A stretch of DNA of 6,966 nt from Campylobacterota bacterium (GCA_013153825.1 JAADDP010000032.1:1-6966), one strand, 5' to 3'. Counted from the stretch's first letter, positions 1 through 6,690 are shown. Program-made: numbers and translations. The notes: generated by a model not told the origin, from the sequence alone.

Positions 1-1211
1 TAATTGTATCAAATATAGACCACTATTTTACTGCATTAGACCAGATAGAGGATAACTTTGGCTCAACATTAAACTCTAAATTTCTATTAGAGCCGATTGC
101 AAAGAATACAGCTCCAGCAATAGCTCTAAGCTGTTTTGCACTAGATAGAGATGAGATAGTATTAGTAACTCCATCAGACCATCTAATAAAGAGAGAGGAT
201 AGATATTTAGAGGTTTTAGGTAGGGCTGAAGAGTTGGCTAAGGGGGACTATCTTGTAACATTTGGAATTACTCCAACATCTCCAGAGGTTGGATTTGGAT
301 ATATTGAAGCAGATGGAGAAGATGTTTTAGCTTTTCATGAGAAGCCAGATATTGAAACGGCAAGAGAGTATCTAAATAGTGGTAACTACTACTGGAACTC
401 AGGTATGTTTATGTTTAGAGCAGGAGTATTTTTAGATGAGCTGAAGGAGCATTCTCCAGAGATATATAGTATGGCACTTAGTGCATTTGAGAGTGCTAGA
501 GGGGATAATCCAGTTAGAGTATCTAAAGAGGCTATGGATGCAATTCCAGAAGATAGTATAGATTATGCTGTTATGGAGAGGAGCAGTAGAGTAAAGGTCG
601 TTCCAAGTGATATTGAGTGGAGAGATTTAGGAAGTTTTGATAGTTTGGTGGAGGAGATTGGCTCAAAAGAGGCTATTGAGATAGATTGCTCCAATAACTT
701 TTACTATAGTGATAGTAGAGATAAGACTATTGCAACTATTGGATTAGATAATCTTATTGTGGTGGATACCAAAGATGCTCTGCTCATATCTAAGAGGGGT
801 GAGAGTCAGAGGGTTAAGGAGGTTGTAAATATATTAAAAGGTAACTCTCAACTCTCAATTTTAAACTCTGAATTGAAGGTGCATAGACCTTGGGGAACAT
901 ATGAAGTTTTAGTTGATGAGTCTGGATATAAGATAAAGAGAATTGTTGTAAAGCCAGAGAGAAGGCTCTCTCTACAGAAACATTTTCATAGAAATGAGCA
1001 TTGGATTGTGGTATCTGGGACAGCTACAGTTACAGTTGGAGATAGTAGATATCTAGTTAGACCAAATGAGTCAACCTACATAAAGATGGGAGAGGTTCAT
1101 AGATTGGAGAATGAGGGAAAAATTCCTGTTGTGTTGATAGAGGCTCAAGTTGGAGAGTATACTGAAGAAGATGATATTGTAAGAGTTGAAGATGATTTCA
1201 ATAGGGAATAG
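1..1211 (+). CDS. manC: Mannose-1-phosphate guanylyltransferase / mannose-6-phosphate isomerase, 5' end missing
   Basis: Bifunctional cytoplasmic enzyme: it isomerises fructose-6-phosphate to mannose-6-phosphate and joins mannose-1-phosphate to GTP to give GDP-mannose, the sugar donor for mannose, fucose or rhamnose-type polymers. The frame is open from base 3, giving 402 visible residues ending in TAG. Family members run about 455-480, so some 55-75 N-terminal residues, including the GG-x-G-x-RLWPLSR signature, lie left of the window. Visible nucleotidyltransferase motifs are EPIAKNTAPAIAL (30-42), TPSDHLI (56-62), GITPTSPEVGFGYIE (88-102), EKPD (113-116), WNSGMF (131-136) and SIDYAVMER. After a linker at 279-295 comes the type II isomerase cupin: RPWGTYE (296-302), LSLQKHFHRNEHW (322-334, with metal-binding His and Glu), NESTYI, GEVHRLEN (363-370) and EEDDIVRVED. 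A TTG at 234 is in frame but internal, because conserved motifs lie before it. The linker is unusually repetitive. The call is very secure; only the true start is unknown. Confidence 0.95.
   Translation, partial: IVSNIDHYFTALDQIEDNFGSTLNSKFLLEPIAKNTAPAIALSCFALDRDEIVLVTPSDHLIKREDRYLEVLGRAEELAKGDYLVTFGITPTSPEVGFGYIEADGEDVLAFHEKPDIETAREYLNSGNYYWNSGMFMFRAGVFLDELKEHSPEIYSMALSAFESARGDNPVRVSKEAMDAIPEDSIDYAVMERSSRVKVVPSDIEWRDLGSFDSLVEEIGSKEAIEIDCSNNFYYSDSRDKTIATIGLDNLIVVDTKDALLISKRGESQRVKEVVNILKGNSQLSILNSELKVHRPWGTYEVLVDESGYKIKRIVVKPERRLSLQKHFHRNEHWIVVSGTATVTVGDSRYLVRPNESTYIKMGEVHRLENEGKIPVVLIEAQVGEYTEEDDIVRVEDDFNRE
843..875 (+). repeat. Short degenerate repeat in the manC interdomain linker
   Basis: AACTCTC occurs at 843-849 and 850-856, and AACTCTG at 864-870, with CAATT (856-860) and AATTG (871-875) forming a small inverted pair. 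It encodes NSQLSILNSEL exactly between the guanylyltransferase and isomerase domains and keeps the frame. The pattern recalls NSxxxILNS-type repeat peptides seen in other bacteria, but the copy is short and could be ordinary linker sequence. Confidence 0.4.
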
Positions 1212-1216
1212 GGTTG
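1203..1216 (+). promoter_or_regulatory. Ribosome binding site and TTG start of wzm
   Basis: AGGGAA at 1203-1208 lies five bases before TTG at 1214-1216 and overlaps the manC stop (TAG, 1209-1211). In this frame a stop at 1202-1204 rules out any upstream ATG. The first downstream ATG would remove 36 residues, including the conserved R-E-F-K-x-R-Y amphipathic helix. TTG is therefore the only sensible start. The overlap of the site with the manC end suggests translational coupling. Confidence 0.7.
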
Positions 1217-1987
1217 TTTGAGAATCTCTTAAAATCTTTTTTGTTTGCTAAGAGGGAGTTTAAGGAGAGGTATGTCGGCACAAGTTTGGGTCAATTCTGG
1301 TATCTTCTCTCCCCCCTTGTAATGATTTTCATCTACACTGTAATATTCTCCGACTTTATGAAGATGAAGTTAAACATCATAGATAATAGCTACTCATATA
1401 GTATATATCTAATATCTGGACTATTTGCTTGGACATCTTTTAGCACAATTATTATGAGATTAAATACAATCTTCTTTGAGAAGGCTCACCTCATCAAGAA
1501 GATAAACATTCCAATTTATACATTTATGATAAGTGTAATTTTGAGTGAGTTCTTTCTATTTGCAATATCTATGGTCTTAGCAATTATCTTTTTGGTGATT
1601 GTATCCCACCCAATAACAGCCACATTTCTATATCTAATCCCAATTATGTTGATGCAGACTATATTTGCACTTGGAGTTGGTGTTATCTTTGCCCTATTTA
1701 CACCATTTTTTAAGGACCTAAAGGAGGTTATCCCAATCTTAACCCAGCTCTGGTTCTGGGCGACTCCAATAATCTATTTAAGCGATATGGTAGCAGATAG
1801 ATATCCTGCTATCTTGGAGTTTAATCCATTCTACCACTTTGTAAAGCTCTATCAAGATATATTCCTCTACTCAAAAGCTCCAGCTATAAAAGATTTTCTC
1901 TTAATTGGTTCAATCTCTATTATAACTCTACTTGTGGCTATATATCTATATAAGAAGATGGTCTCTACCATTAAGGATATAATATGA
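1214..1987 (+). CDS. wzm: Polysaccharide ABC transporter permease (ABC-2 type)
   Basis: Inner-membrane channel subunit of an ABC exporter that moves a finished, undecaprenyl-diphosphate-linked polysaccharide from cytoplasm to periplasm, paired with the ATPase encoded next. The 257 residues match the usual 255-275. An N-terminal amphipathic stretch with KREFKERYVGTSLGQFWYLL (13-32) is the family hallmark. Six hydrophobic segments follow at about 30-47, 61-80, 103-130, 137-163, 171-190 and 228-246. The loop FFKDLKEVIPIL leading to ATPIIY (183-188) and the NPFYHFV motif (204-210) are also typical of O-antigen/capsule permeases. Translation begins at TTG two bases after manC and the stop overlaps the wzt ATG as ATGA, so the two transporter subunits should be made together. 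A C6 run at 1311-1316 in codons 33-34 is a possible slippage point. Whether the substrate is O-antigen, capsule or another glycan cannot be told from this protein. Confidence 0.93.
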   Translation: MFENLLKSFLFAKREFKERYVGTSLGQFWYLLSPLVMIFIYTVIFSDFMKMKLNIIDNSYSYSIYLISGLFAWTSFSTIIMRLNTIFFEKAHLIKKINIPIYTFMISVILSEFFLFAISMVLAIIFLVIVSHPITATFLYLIPIMLMQTIFALGVGVIFALFTPFFKDLKEVIPILTQLWFWATPIIYLSDMVADRYPAILEFNPFYHFVKLYQDIFLYSKAPAIKDFLLIGSISIITLLVAIYLYKKMVSTIKDII

Positions 1988-3189
1988 GAGATAGCATTTT
2001 AGAGGTTAGAGGGGTAACTAAGGTATATAAGATATACAAGAATAGTATAGATAGGTTGAAAGAGATTTTTTTAAAAAAGAGATACCATAAGGAGTTTATA
2101 GCAAATAGAGATATAACATTTGAGCTATCTCGGGGTGAAACCCTTGGAATTATTGGGATGAATGGGGCAGGAAAGTCGACTATTCTAAAGATAATTGCAG
2201 GTGTAATTGAGCCAACAGCTGGAGAGGTTATACGGCGTGGGAGGGTAACAGCCCTTCTTGAACTTGGAACAGGTTTTAATCCAGAGATGAGTGGATATGA
2301 GAATATATACCTAAATGGTACTCTAATTGGGATGAGTAGAGGTGAGATAGATAGTAAGATAGATGATATTATAGAGTTTAGTGAACTTGGAGAGTATATA
2401 TATGAGCCTATCGTTACATACTCATCTGGGATGTCTATGAGGTTGGCATTCTCCATTGCAATATTCTCTAATCCTGAAATTTTAATTGTAGATGAGGCTC
2501 TAAGTGTGGGAGATGCCCACTTTAGTGCAAAATGCACGAGGGTTTTAAGAGATAGAAAAGAGCAGAATATGAGTATTATATATGTATCTCATGACTTAAA
2601 CTCATTAAAAATTTTGTGTGATAGGGTTCTGTTATTAAATAGAGGAGAGGTTATAGATGAGGGGGAGCCAGATAGGGTTATAAGTAACTACAACTTCTTG
2701 ATATCTAAAGTAAATGATAGTGGAGATAGAGTTATAACGGCAGATAATGGCTCTTTTGGAACTATGGATATTCAGATTTTAGATGTATCGGTGAGGGGAG
2801 TTGAGTCAAAATCCAATCTTATAAGCTCTGGTGAGAGGGCTGAAGTGAATATAAAAATAGAATCTAAAAAAGATTTATCAAATATGACTATTGGTATAAT
2901 AGTTAGAGATAGATTTGGACAAGATATCTTTGGCACAAATAGTAAACATCACAATTTGGAGTTTAGCTTTCAGGAGGGGTATAGCTATATCTGCAAGTTT
3001 GATATGGATATGAATATTGGAGTTGGAAAGTATAGCCTAACAACTGCTATCCACTCATCTTTTGACCATCTAGAGGAGTGTGTTCACTGGGTAGATAATG
3101 CTTGTGAGTTTGAGATTGCAGGGGTAAAGGGTAATCTCTTTATAGGTATATGTAGGTTGGAGCCGAGGATTGAGTTGAGAAGAGTTTAA
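1984..3189 (+). CDS. wzt: Polysaccharide ABC transporter ATPase with C-terminal glycan-recognition domain
   Basis: Cytoplasmic ATPase that powers Wzm. The nucleotide-binding domain (about 5-240) shows Walker A GMNGAGKST (58-66), LLELGTGFNPEMSGYENIYLNG (91-112, long O-antigen-exporter loop), signature YSSGMSMRLAFSIA (146-159), Walker B ILIVDEAL (166-173), D-loop SVGD (174-177) and the H-loop histidine at 203. A C-terminal beta-rich domain (about 257-400) contains GTMDIQILDV, SGERAEV, RDRFGQDIFGTNS and GKYSLTTAIH, matching the Wzt C-terminal fold that in E. coli O8/O9a binds the capped end of the O-chain. The 401-residue length is that of the two-domain type, not the ~250-residue capsule ATPase. 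The ATG start overlaps the wzm stop by four bases, with AAGGA at 1973-1977 as ribosome site. Presence of the extra domain implies that the exported glycan carries a terminal tag. T7 followed by A6 at 2066-2078 lies in codons 28-32. Confidence 0.95.
   Translation: MRDSILEVRGVTKVYKIYKNSIDRLKEIFLKKRYHKEFIANRDITFELSRGETLGIIGMNGAGKSTILKIIAGVIEPTAGEVIRRGRVTALLELGTGFNPEMSGYENIYLNGTLIGMSRGEIDSKIDDIIEFSELGEYIYEPIVTYSSGMSMRLAFSIAIFSNPEILIVDEALSVGDAHFSAKCTRVLRDRKEQNMSIIYVSHDLNSLKILCDRVLLLNRGEVIDEGEPDRVISNYNFLISKVNDSGDRVITADNGSFGTMDIQILDVSVRGVESKSNLISSGERAEVNIKIESKKDLSNMTIGIIVRDRFGQDIFGTNSKHHNLEFSFQEGYSYICKFDMDMNIGVGKYSLTTAIHSSFDHLEECVHWVDNACEFEIAGVKGNLFIGICRLEPRIELRRV
2752..3183 (+). other. Wzt C-terminal carbohydrate-binding domain
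   Basis: Residues about 257-400 of Wzt form a separate beta-sandwich-type module after the ATPase. The pattern GTM near its start, SGE, RDxxGxxIFGTNS, GxYSLT and WVDNACEFE follows the family in which this domain recognises the non-reducing-end modification of the exported chain (established for E. coli O8/O9a). Specificity here is unknown. Confidence 0.82.
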
Positions 3190-3199
3190 TATATTTTAT

Positions 3200-3212
3200 A
3201 GGAGAATTTATG
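3200..3212 (+). promoter_or_regulatory. Ribosome binding site of the metalloprotease gene
   Basis: AGGAG at 3200-3204 stands five bases before ATG (3210-3212), the strongest Shine-Dalgarno match in the window. It lies in the longest gap here (20 bases), suggesting that this gene is translated efficiently on its own rather than by coupling to wzt. Confidence 0.75.
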
Positions 3213-5288
3213 GCAACAACTAGGGAGAAGGTAGCTGGATTATATATAGCATTTTTTAATAGAGCACCAGATAAGGCTGGATTGGATTACTGGGAGAGTA
3301 GAGCTGAAGAGCTTGGAGATGATAGGGCTATAAAGGAGCTATCCTCAGGGTTTGCATCTCAACCTAAATTTCATAATCTATACGATGGTCTCTCAAATAG
3401 GGAGTTTGTAGAGTCCATATATGGAAATATATTGGGTGGTGTAGGAGATGGCTCAGGAGTAGATTACTGGGTATCTCTACTAGATGATGGGGTTAGCCGT
3501 TCAGATATGGTAGCAGATTTTGTATCTCTAGCTCTAGATTTTGACCCAGAGAGTTCTCAATATAGCTCTCTCTCTCAAGATGAGATAGATTTAGCTCTTG
3601 ATAGACAGGCATATCTGGAGAATAAGATAGATGTATCATTATACTATATAGATACTTTTGGAGATGAGACAAATTTAGATTCAGATACAGACCCAAATAG
3701 TCCAGCCTCTCTAGAGAGAGACCCAGCATATAACGCATCAATAAATGTAATTGCAGATGTGACATCAGATGACTCCAGTGTTGATGAGGTTGTGGATGTT
3801 ATAGATATGTTGAAGGGTAGAGATGATGCCATAGATATCTTGAGTGAGATTGATAGGGTAGATAGAGATAGTGTAATGGAGATTATAGATGGTGATGAAG
3901 AGGGTGAGGGCGATAATACTACTAGAGATGAACCATCAGATGGTCAAGATAGCTCCTCTTCAGAATCTATAGATACTATAGAGATAGATAGAGATAAGTT
4001 ATCATATCACAATTACAGTATTGGTGAGTTGGATTTTGATACTATGCCTATAGAGGCACTCGACTCAACATACCATTGGGATAGAGATGTTGTCACTTTT
4101 AGCTTTAACCAGACAATTCCAGATAGCTATGATGAAGATGGCGAAGATATAGGTTGGGAGCCTCTAAATAGAGAGCAACAGGATACAGTTCGAGAGGTTA
4201 CATCTGAGGTGAATAATCTAATAGATATTAAGCTTGTTGAGGTTAATAGTGATGGGGATATTAGATATAATCTGGTGGATATGAATGATGGGGTGTCTGG
4301 CTACTCATTCTACCCATCAGATGAGCCAGACTATGGAGGAGATGTATTTCTATCCACCGACTTCAACTCAGATACAAGAAATTATGGTCTTGAGAGGGGA
4401 GAAGGTGGTTGGACAACCATAGCTCATGAGCTTGGTCACGCATTGGGTCTAAAGCACCCTTCAGACTATGGAGATGGTACAGCTCCACCATATCTTCCTC
4501 AAGAGTTTGATGATGTGAACCATACGGTTATGTCATACTATCCGGAGAGTGATATTATTCCTGTAATTGATGTTGAGAGCGATGGTGTAGTTATGGATTT
4601 AGATATAGCATATCCTGAGCTATATTCGATATATGATATCGCCACTCTACAATCTATATATGGGGTCAACAGGGAGTATAGAAGTGGAGATGACATATAC
4701 AGATTGAGCTACGGGGACTACAAGGTAGAGACTATATGGGATGCTGGTGGTGTGGATACCATAGATTTATCGGATACAGATGGATATACAGTTTTAGATA
4801 TGAGAGGAGGCTCAATCAATAGCGTTGATGTACACACTTTAGATGAGATTATAGAGATACATCAGGAGGATGTACACTCCAAAGGGGTAAATCAATCAGA
4901 TGTAGATAGTTGGATTGCCGATAAGATAACTCTACTATATAACGATAATCTACTCTACACAGGTGTAGATAACTTCTCAATAGCAGAGGGGGTCATCATA
5001 GAGAATATAAATAGTGGGAGTGGGAATGATACTATAATGGATAATGAGGTTGATAACCTCATCAGCAGTGGTGCTGGGGATGATGCCATATTCATAGGAA
5101 ATGGTGGCTTTGACCATATTGATGGTGGAGATGGTATAGATACTCTATATTTAAACAGGAATAGAGATGATATAGAGTTGAGTAGATTAGATGAGGAGAG
5201 ATATATTATAGCCTCTGATAGCTTCGGTGCCGAGATTGTTGGAGTTGAGCAGATACACTTCTATAATGGAGAGATTTTAAATCTCTAG
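3210..5288 (+). CDS. M10/serralysin-type zinc metalloprotease with N-terminal DUF4214 pair and RTX C-terminus
   Basis: Predicted calcium-dependent, type I-secreted endopeptidase of 692 residues. Two DUF4214-type units come first (about 5-55 with FFNRAPDKAGLDYW, and 63-112 with GDGSGVDYW). A long Asp/Ser/Glu-rich linker follows (about 150-262). The catalytic domain (about 265-480) carries HELGHALGLKH at 406-416 (three zinc histidines, catalytic Glu407) and the Met-turn VMSYY at 440-444, whose first Tyr is the serralysin zinc ligand. DIATLQSIYGVNREYRSGDD (476-495) and IWDAGGVDTIDLSD (509-522) match the serralysin C-terminal region. Five nonapeptide RTX-like units (603-647) and an end reading GVEQIHFYNGEILNL resemble type I secretion substrates. 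There is no N-terminal signal peptide. Typical serralysins are about 450-500 residues with the zinc site near residue 180; the extra length is N-terminal. No HlyB/HlyD/TolC genes are visible. Gaps of 20 and 15 bases to its neighbours place it in the polysaccharide operon, which is unusual. Substrate unknown. Confidence 0.9.
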   Translation: MATTREKVAGLYIAFFNRAPDKAGLDYWESRAEELGDDRAIKELSSGFASQPKFHNLYDGLSNREFVESIYGNILGGVGDGSGVDYWVSLLDDGVSRSDMVADFVSLALDFDPESSQYSSLSQDEIDLALDRQAYLENKIDVSLYYIDTFGDETNLDSDTDPNSPASLERDPAYNASINVIADVTSDDSSVDEVVDVIDMLKGRDDAIDILSEIDRVDRDSVMEIIDGDEEGEGDNTTRDEPSDGQDSSSSESIDTIEIDRDKLSYHNYSIGELDFDTMPIEALDSTYHWDRDVVTFSFNQTIPDSYDEDGEDIGWEPLNREQQDTVREVTSEVNNLIDIKLVEVNSDGDIRYNLVDMNDGVSGYSFYPSDEPDYGGDVFLSTDFNSDTRNYGLERGEGGWTTIAHELGHALGLKHPSDYGDGTAPPYLPQEFDDVNHTVMSYYPESDIIPVIDVESDGVVMDLDIAYPELYSIYDIATLQSIYGVNREYRSGDDIYRLSYGDYKVETIWDAGGVDTIDLSDTDGYTVLDMRGGSINSVDVHTLDEIIEIHQEDVHSKGVNQSDVDSWIADKITLLYNDNLLYTGVDNFSIAEGVIIENINSGSGNDTIMDNEVDNLISSGAGDDAIFIGNGGFDHIDGGDGIDTLYLNRNRDDIELSRLDEERYIIASDSFGAEIVGVEQIHFYNGEILNL
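3222..3545 (+). other. Two tandem DUF4214-type units in the metalloprotease
   Basis: Residues 5-55 and 63-112 align with each other: LYIAFFNRAPDKAGLDYW against IYGNILGGVGDGSGVDYW. Both continue with a helix that ends in an F-x-SxP/L-x-F type turn. The R-A-P-D-x-x-G-L-x-Y-W core of the first unit is the DUF4214 hallmark; the second has lost the Arg. The function of DUF4214 is not established. It is frequent in large secreted or surface proteins and at the N-terminus of glycan-modifying enzymes. Confidence 0.78.
5016..5150 (+). repeat. Five RTX-like nonapeptide units in the metalloprotease
   Basis: Residues 603-647 fall into five consecutive 9-residue units: GSGNDTIMD, NEVDNLISS, GAGDDAIFI, GNGGFDHID and GGDGIDTLY. 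Units 1, 3 and 5 fit the calcium-binding consensus G-G-x-G-x-D-x-U-x well, while 2 and 4 are degenerate. Such repeats form a calcium-bound beta-roll that drives folding after type I secretion. The array is at the short end for the family. Confidence 0.8.
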
Positions 5289-5291
5289 TGT

Positions 5292-5306
5292 GGAGTCGAT
5301 TCGATG
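5292..5306 (+). promoter_or_regulatory. Ribosome binding site of the methyltransferase gene
   Basis: GGAG at 5292-5295 is eight bases before ATG (5304-5306) in the 15-base gap after the protease stop. The spacing is normal and supports this start. Confidence 0.65.
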
Positions 5307-6689
5307 TTTGAGATTGATAGTCAAAAGATAGATAAGACTCTATTAATGGATAGGATAGAGGGAGTAGTTAAAGATTTAGATGATTTGCCATCAAAGCTGA
5401 AGAGTAAGAGGGGAGGGAGAGCAATATACACTATAGATGATTTTACAAAGTATCATGATGTAGAGTTTTTGGAGAACCTATATAAGAGAGTTCTCTTGAG
5501 AGAGATTGAGAGTGAGGCTTTAGAGGATAAGTTAAATCTACTTAGGAGTGGTAGACGTACAAAGACAGATATTATCGTTATGGTTAGGTACTCTAGAGAG
5601 GGTAGGGATAAGGGCGTTCAGATATCAGGTATTAAGAGTAGATTTATCTTTTCAACTCTAAGTCGTATTCCAATATTGGGTCTATTTGTAAAACTCTTAA
5701 TGCTTCCAAGATTTATGGAGAGGGTAAATAGGTTTGAGGCTAACTATTTTTTTAATTTGAATAATCAGAATAGTAAAATAGAGCATATTCAAGATAGTAT
5801 AAGAGTTTTGGATAGTAAAATGAATACTATCCAGAATAGTTTAAATGGTAAGATTTATAAGATTAGAGATAGAGTAGATAATTTAGAGTTTTCTATAGTT
5901 GAATTGAGAAGATTTAGAGGACAACTTACAGAGATTGAAAATAGTTTATCAAACTTAGTTAAGAGTATAGAGAGTAATGATAATAACTTTAAGATGCTAG
6001 AGGAGATAAAGAGGGAGCAGAATCACTATTTAGATGATTTATACATATCTTTTGAGGATAGATTTAGAGGTTCAAGAGAGGATATTAAAGAGAGGCAGAG
6101 CTATTATCTTCCAATGGTGGAGAGTGTTATAAAAGTAAAGGAGCAGGAGCTAATTATAGATATAGGCTCTGGTAGAGGGGAGTGGTTAGAACTCTTAAGA
6201 GAGAGTGGCTTTAGAGCAGAAGGAGTTGATTTAAATAGATTAATGGTTCAAGAGTCTAAAGCACTAAATTTAGATGTTATGGAGCAGGATGGAATAGAGT
6301 TTCTGAAATCTTTAGATGAGAGTTCTGTATCTGTAATTACAGGATTTCATATAGTTGAGCATCTCCCATTTAAAGTGCTTATAGAGCTATTTGATGAGTC
6401 TTATAGAGTTTTAAGAGATGGTGGATTGATAATATTTGAGACCCCAAATCCAGAAAATATAGTGGTGGGGTCATGCTCCTTTTATACAGACCCTACACAT
6501 AAAAATCCAATTCCTCCTGTAACATTAGAGTTTTTAGCTCAAAATAGGGGTTTTAGAGATGTAAAAGTTCATAGGTTACACCCTATAAAAGAGCCACTAT
6601 TTGTAGATATCCCAAATGGTGAAGATTTAAATAACTTAATATCTGCCTCGACAAAGGCACAGGACTACTCGATAGTAGGATATAAATAG
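5304..6689 (+). CDS. Coiled-coil SAM-dependent methyltransferase with N-terminal DUF4214-like module, possible chain-capping enzyme
   Basis: A 461-residue, probably cytoplasmic or membrane-associated class I methyltransferase. A divergent DUF4214-like unit occupies about 50-108 (FLENLYKRVLLREIES, ending YSREGRDKGVQISG). It is followed by a hydrophobic, basic stretch (about 113-140, SRIPILGLFVKLLMLPRF) that could lie on the membrane. A coiled coil spans about 159-222, with Ile/Leu/Met/Val at 3-4 spacing. The C-terminal methyltransferase (about 270-425) has SAM motif I DIGSGRGEW (286-294), acidic D309 for the ribose, HIVEHL (349-354), YRVLRDGGLIIFETPNP (367-383) and FYTDPTHKNPIPP (393-405). The last block is common in methyltransferases of polysaccharide clusters. 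Lying downstream of a Wzt with a glycan-binding tail, it is a candidate for methylating the non-reducing end and stopping chain growth, as WbdD does in E. coli O8/O9a. Unlike WbdD it has no kinase, and its coiled coil precedes the catalytic domain. An internal sugar O-methyltransferase is the main alternative. Confidence 0.87.
   Translation: MFEIDSQKIDKTLLMDRIEGVVKDLDDLPSKLKSKRGGRAIYTIDDFTKYHDVEFLENLYKRVLLREIESEALEDKLNLLRSGRRTKTDIIVMVRYSREGRDKGVQISGIKSRFIFSTLSRIPILGLFVKLLMLPRFMERVNRFEANYFFNLNNQNSKIEHIQDSIRVLDSKMNTIQNSLNGKIYKIRDRVDNLEFSIVELRRFRGQLTEIENSLSNLVKSIESNDNNFKMLEEIKREQNHYLDDLYISFEDRFRGSREDIKERQSYYLPMVESVIKVKEQELIIDIGSGRGEWLELLRESGFRAEGVDLNRLMVQESKALNLDVMEQDGIEFLKSLDESSVSVITGFHIVEHLPFKVLIELFDESYRVLRDGGLIIFETPNPENIVVGSCSFYTDPTHKNPIPPVTLEFLAQNRGFRDVKVHRLHPIKEPLFVDIPNGEDLNNLISASTKAQDYSIVGYK
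5778..5969 (+). other. Predicted coiled coil in the methyltransferase protein
   Basis: Core hydrophobic residues at 159, 162, 166, 169, 173, 176, 180, then 184, 187, 191, 194, 198, 201 and 204, 208, 211, 215, 218, 222 follow 3-4 spacing. There is one phase slip near 180-184 and another near 201-204. Helix-favouring polar residues fill the other positions. This was read by eye; no coiled-coil program was run. Confidence 0.75.
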
Positions 6690-6690
6690 T

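Noticed and set aside
234..236. TTG as the start of manC
   Set aside because: Conserved guanylyltransferase motifs (EPIAKNTAPAIAL, TPSDHLI) are encoded upstream in the same open frame, so the gene runs off the left edge and TTG is an internal leucine codon.
1971..2537. Long open frame of 188 codons on the minus strand
   Set aside because: It lies wholly over wzt apart from a few bases, has no recognisable domain or ribosome site, and arises because the wzt codon bias (AGA, ATA, GAT) leaves few stops in the opposite frame.
3190..3200. TATATTTTATA before the protease as a promoter -10 element
   Set aside because: It is AT-rich like much of this genome, no convincing -35 element was identified upstream, and the site is too close to the start codon for the usual leader. 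It cannot be told from background.
3187..3209. Terminator between wzt and the protease gene
   Set aside because: No GC-rich stem followed by a T run is present. The gap is only 20 bases and is filled by the ribosome site.
3493..3832. Two overlapping minus-strand open frames opposite the metalloprotease gene
   Set aside because: They are low-complexity Ser/Leu-rich mirror translations of the Asp/Ser-rich linker and DUF4214 region, with no start signal and no family resemblance.
5304..6689. Methyltransferase protein as a fused glycosyltransferase
   Set aside because: DUF4214-like N-termini also occur on glycosyltransferases, but no GT-A DxD or GT-B motifs are seen, and the C-terminal half has clear SAM-binding motifs instead.
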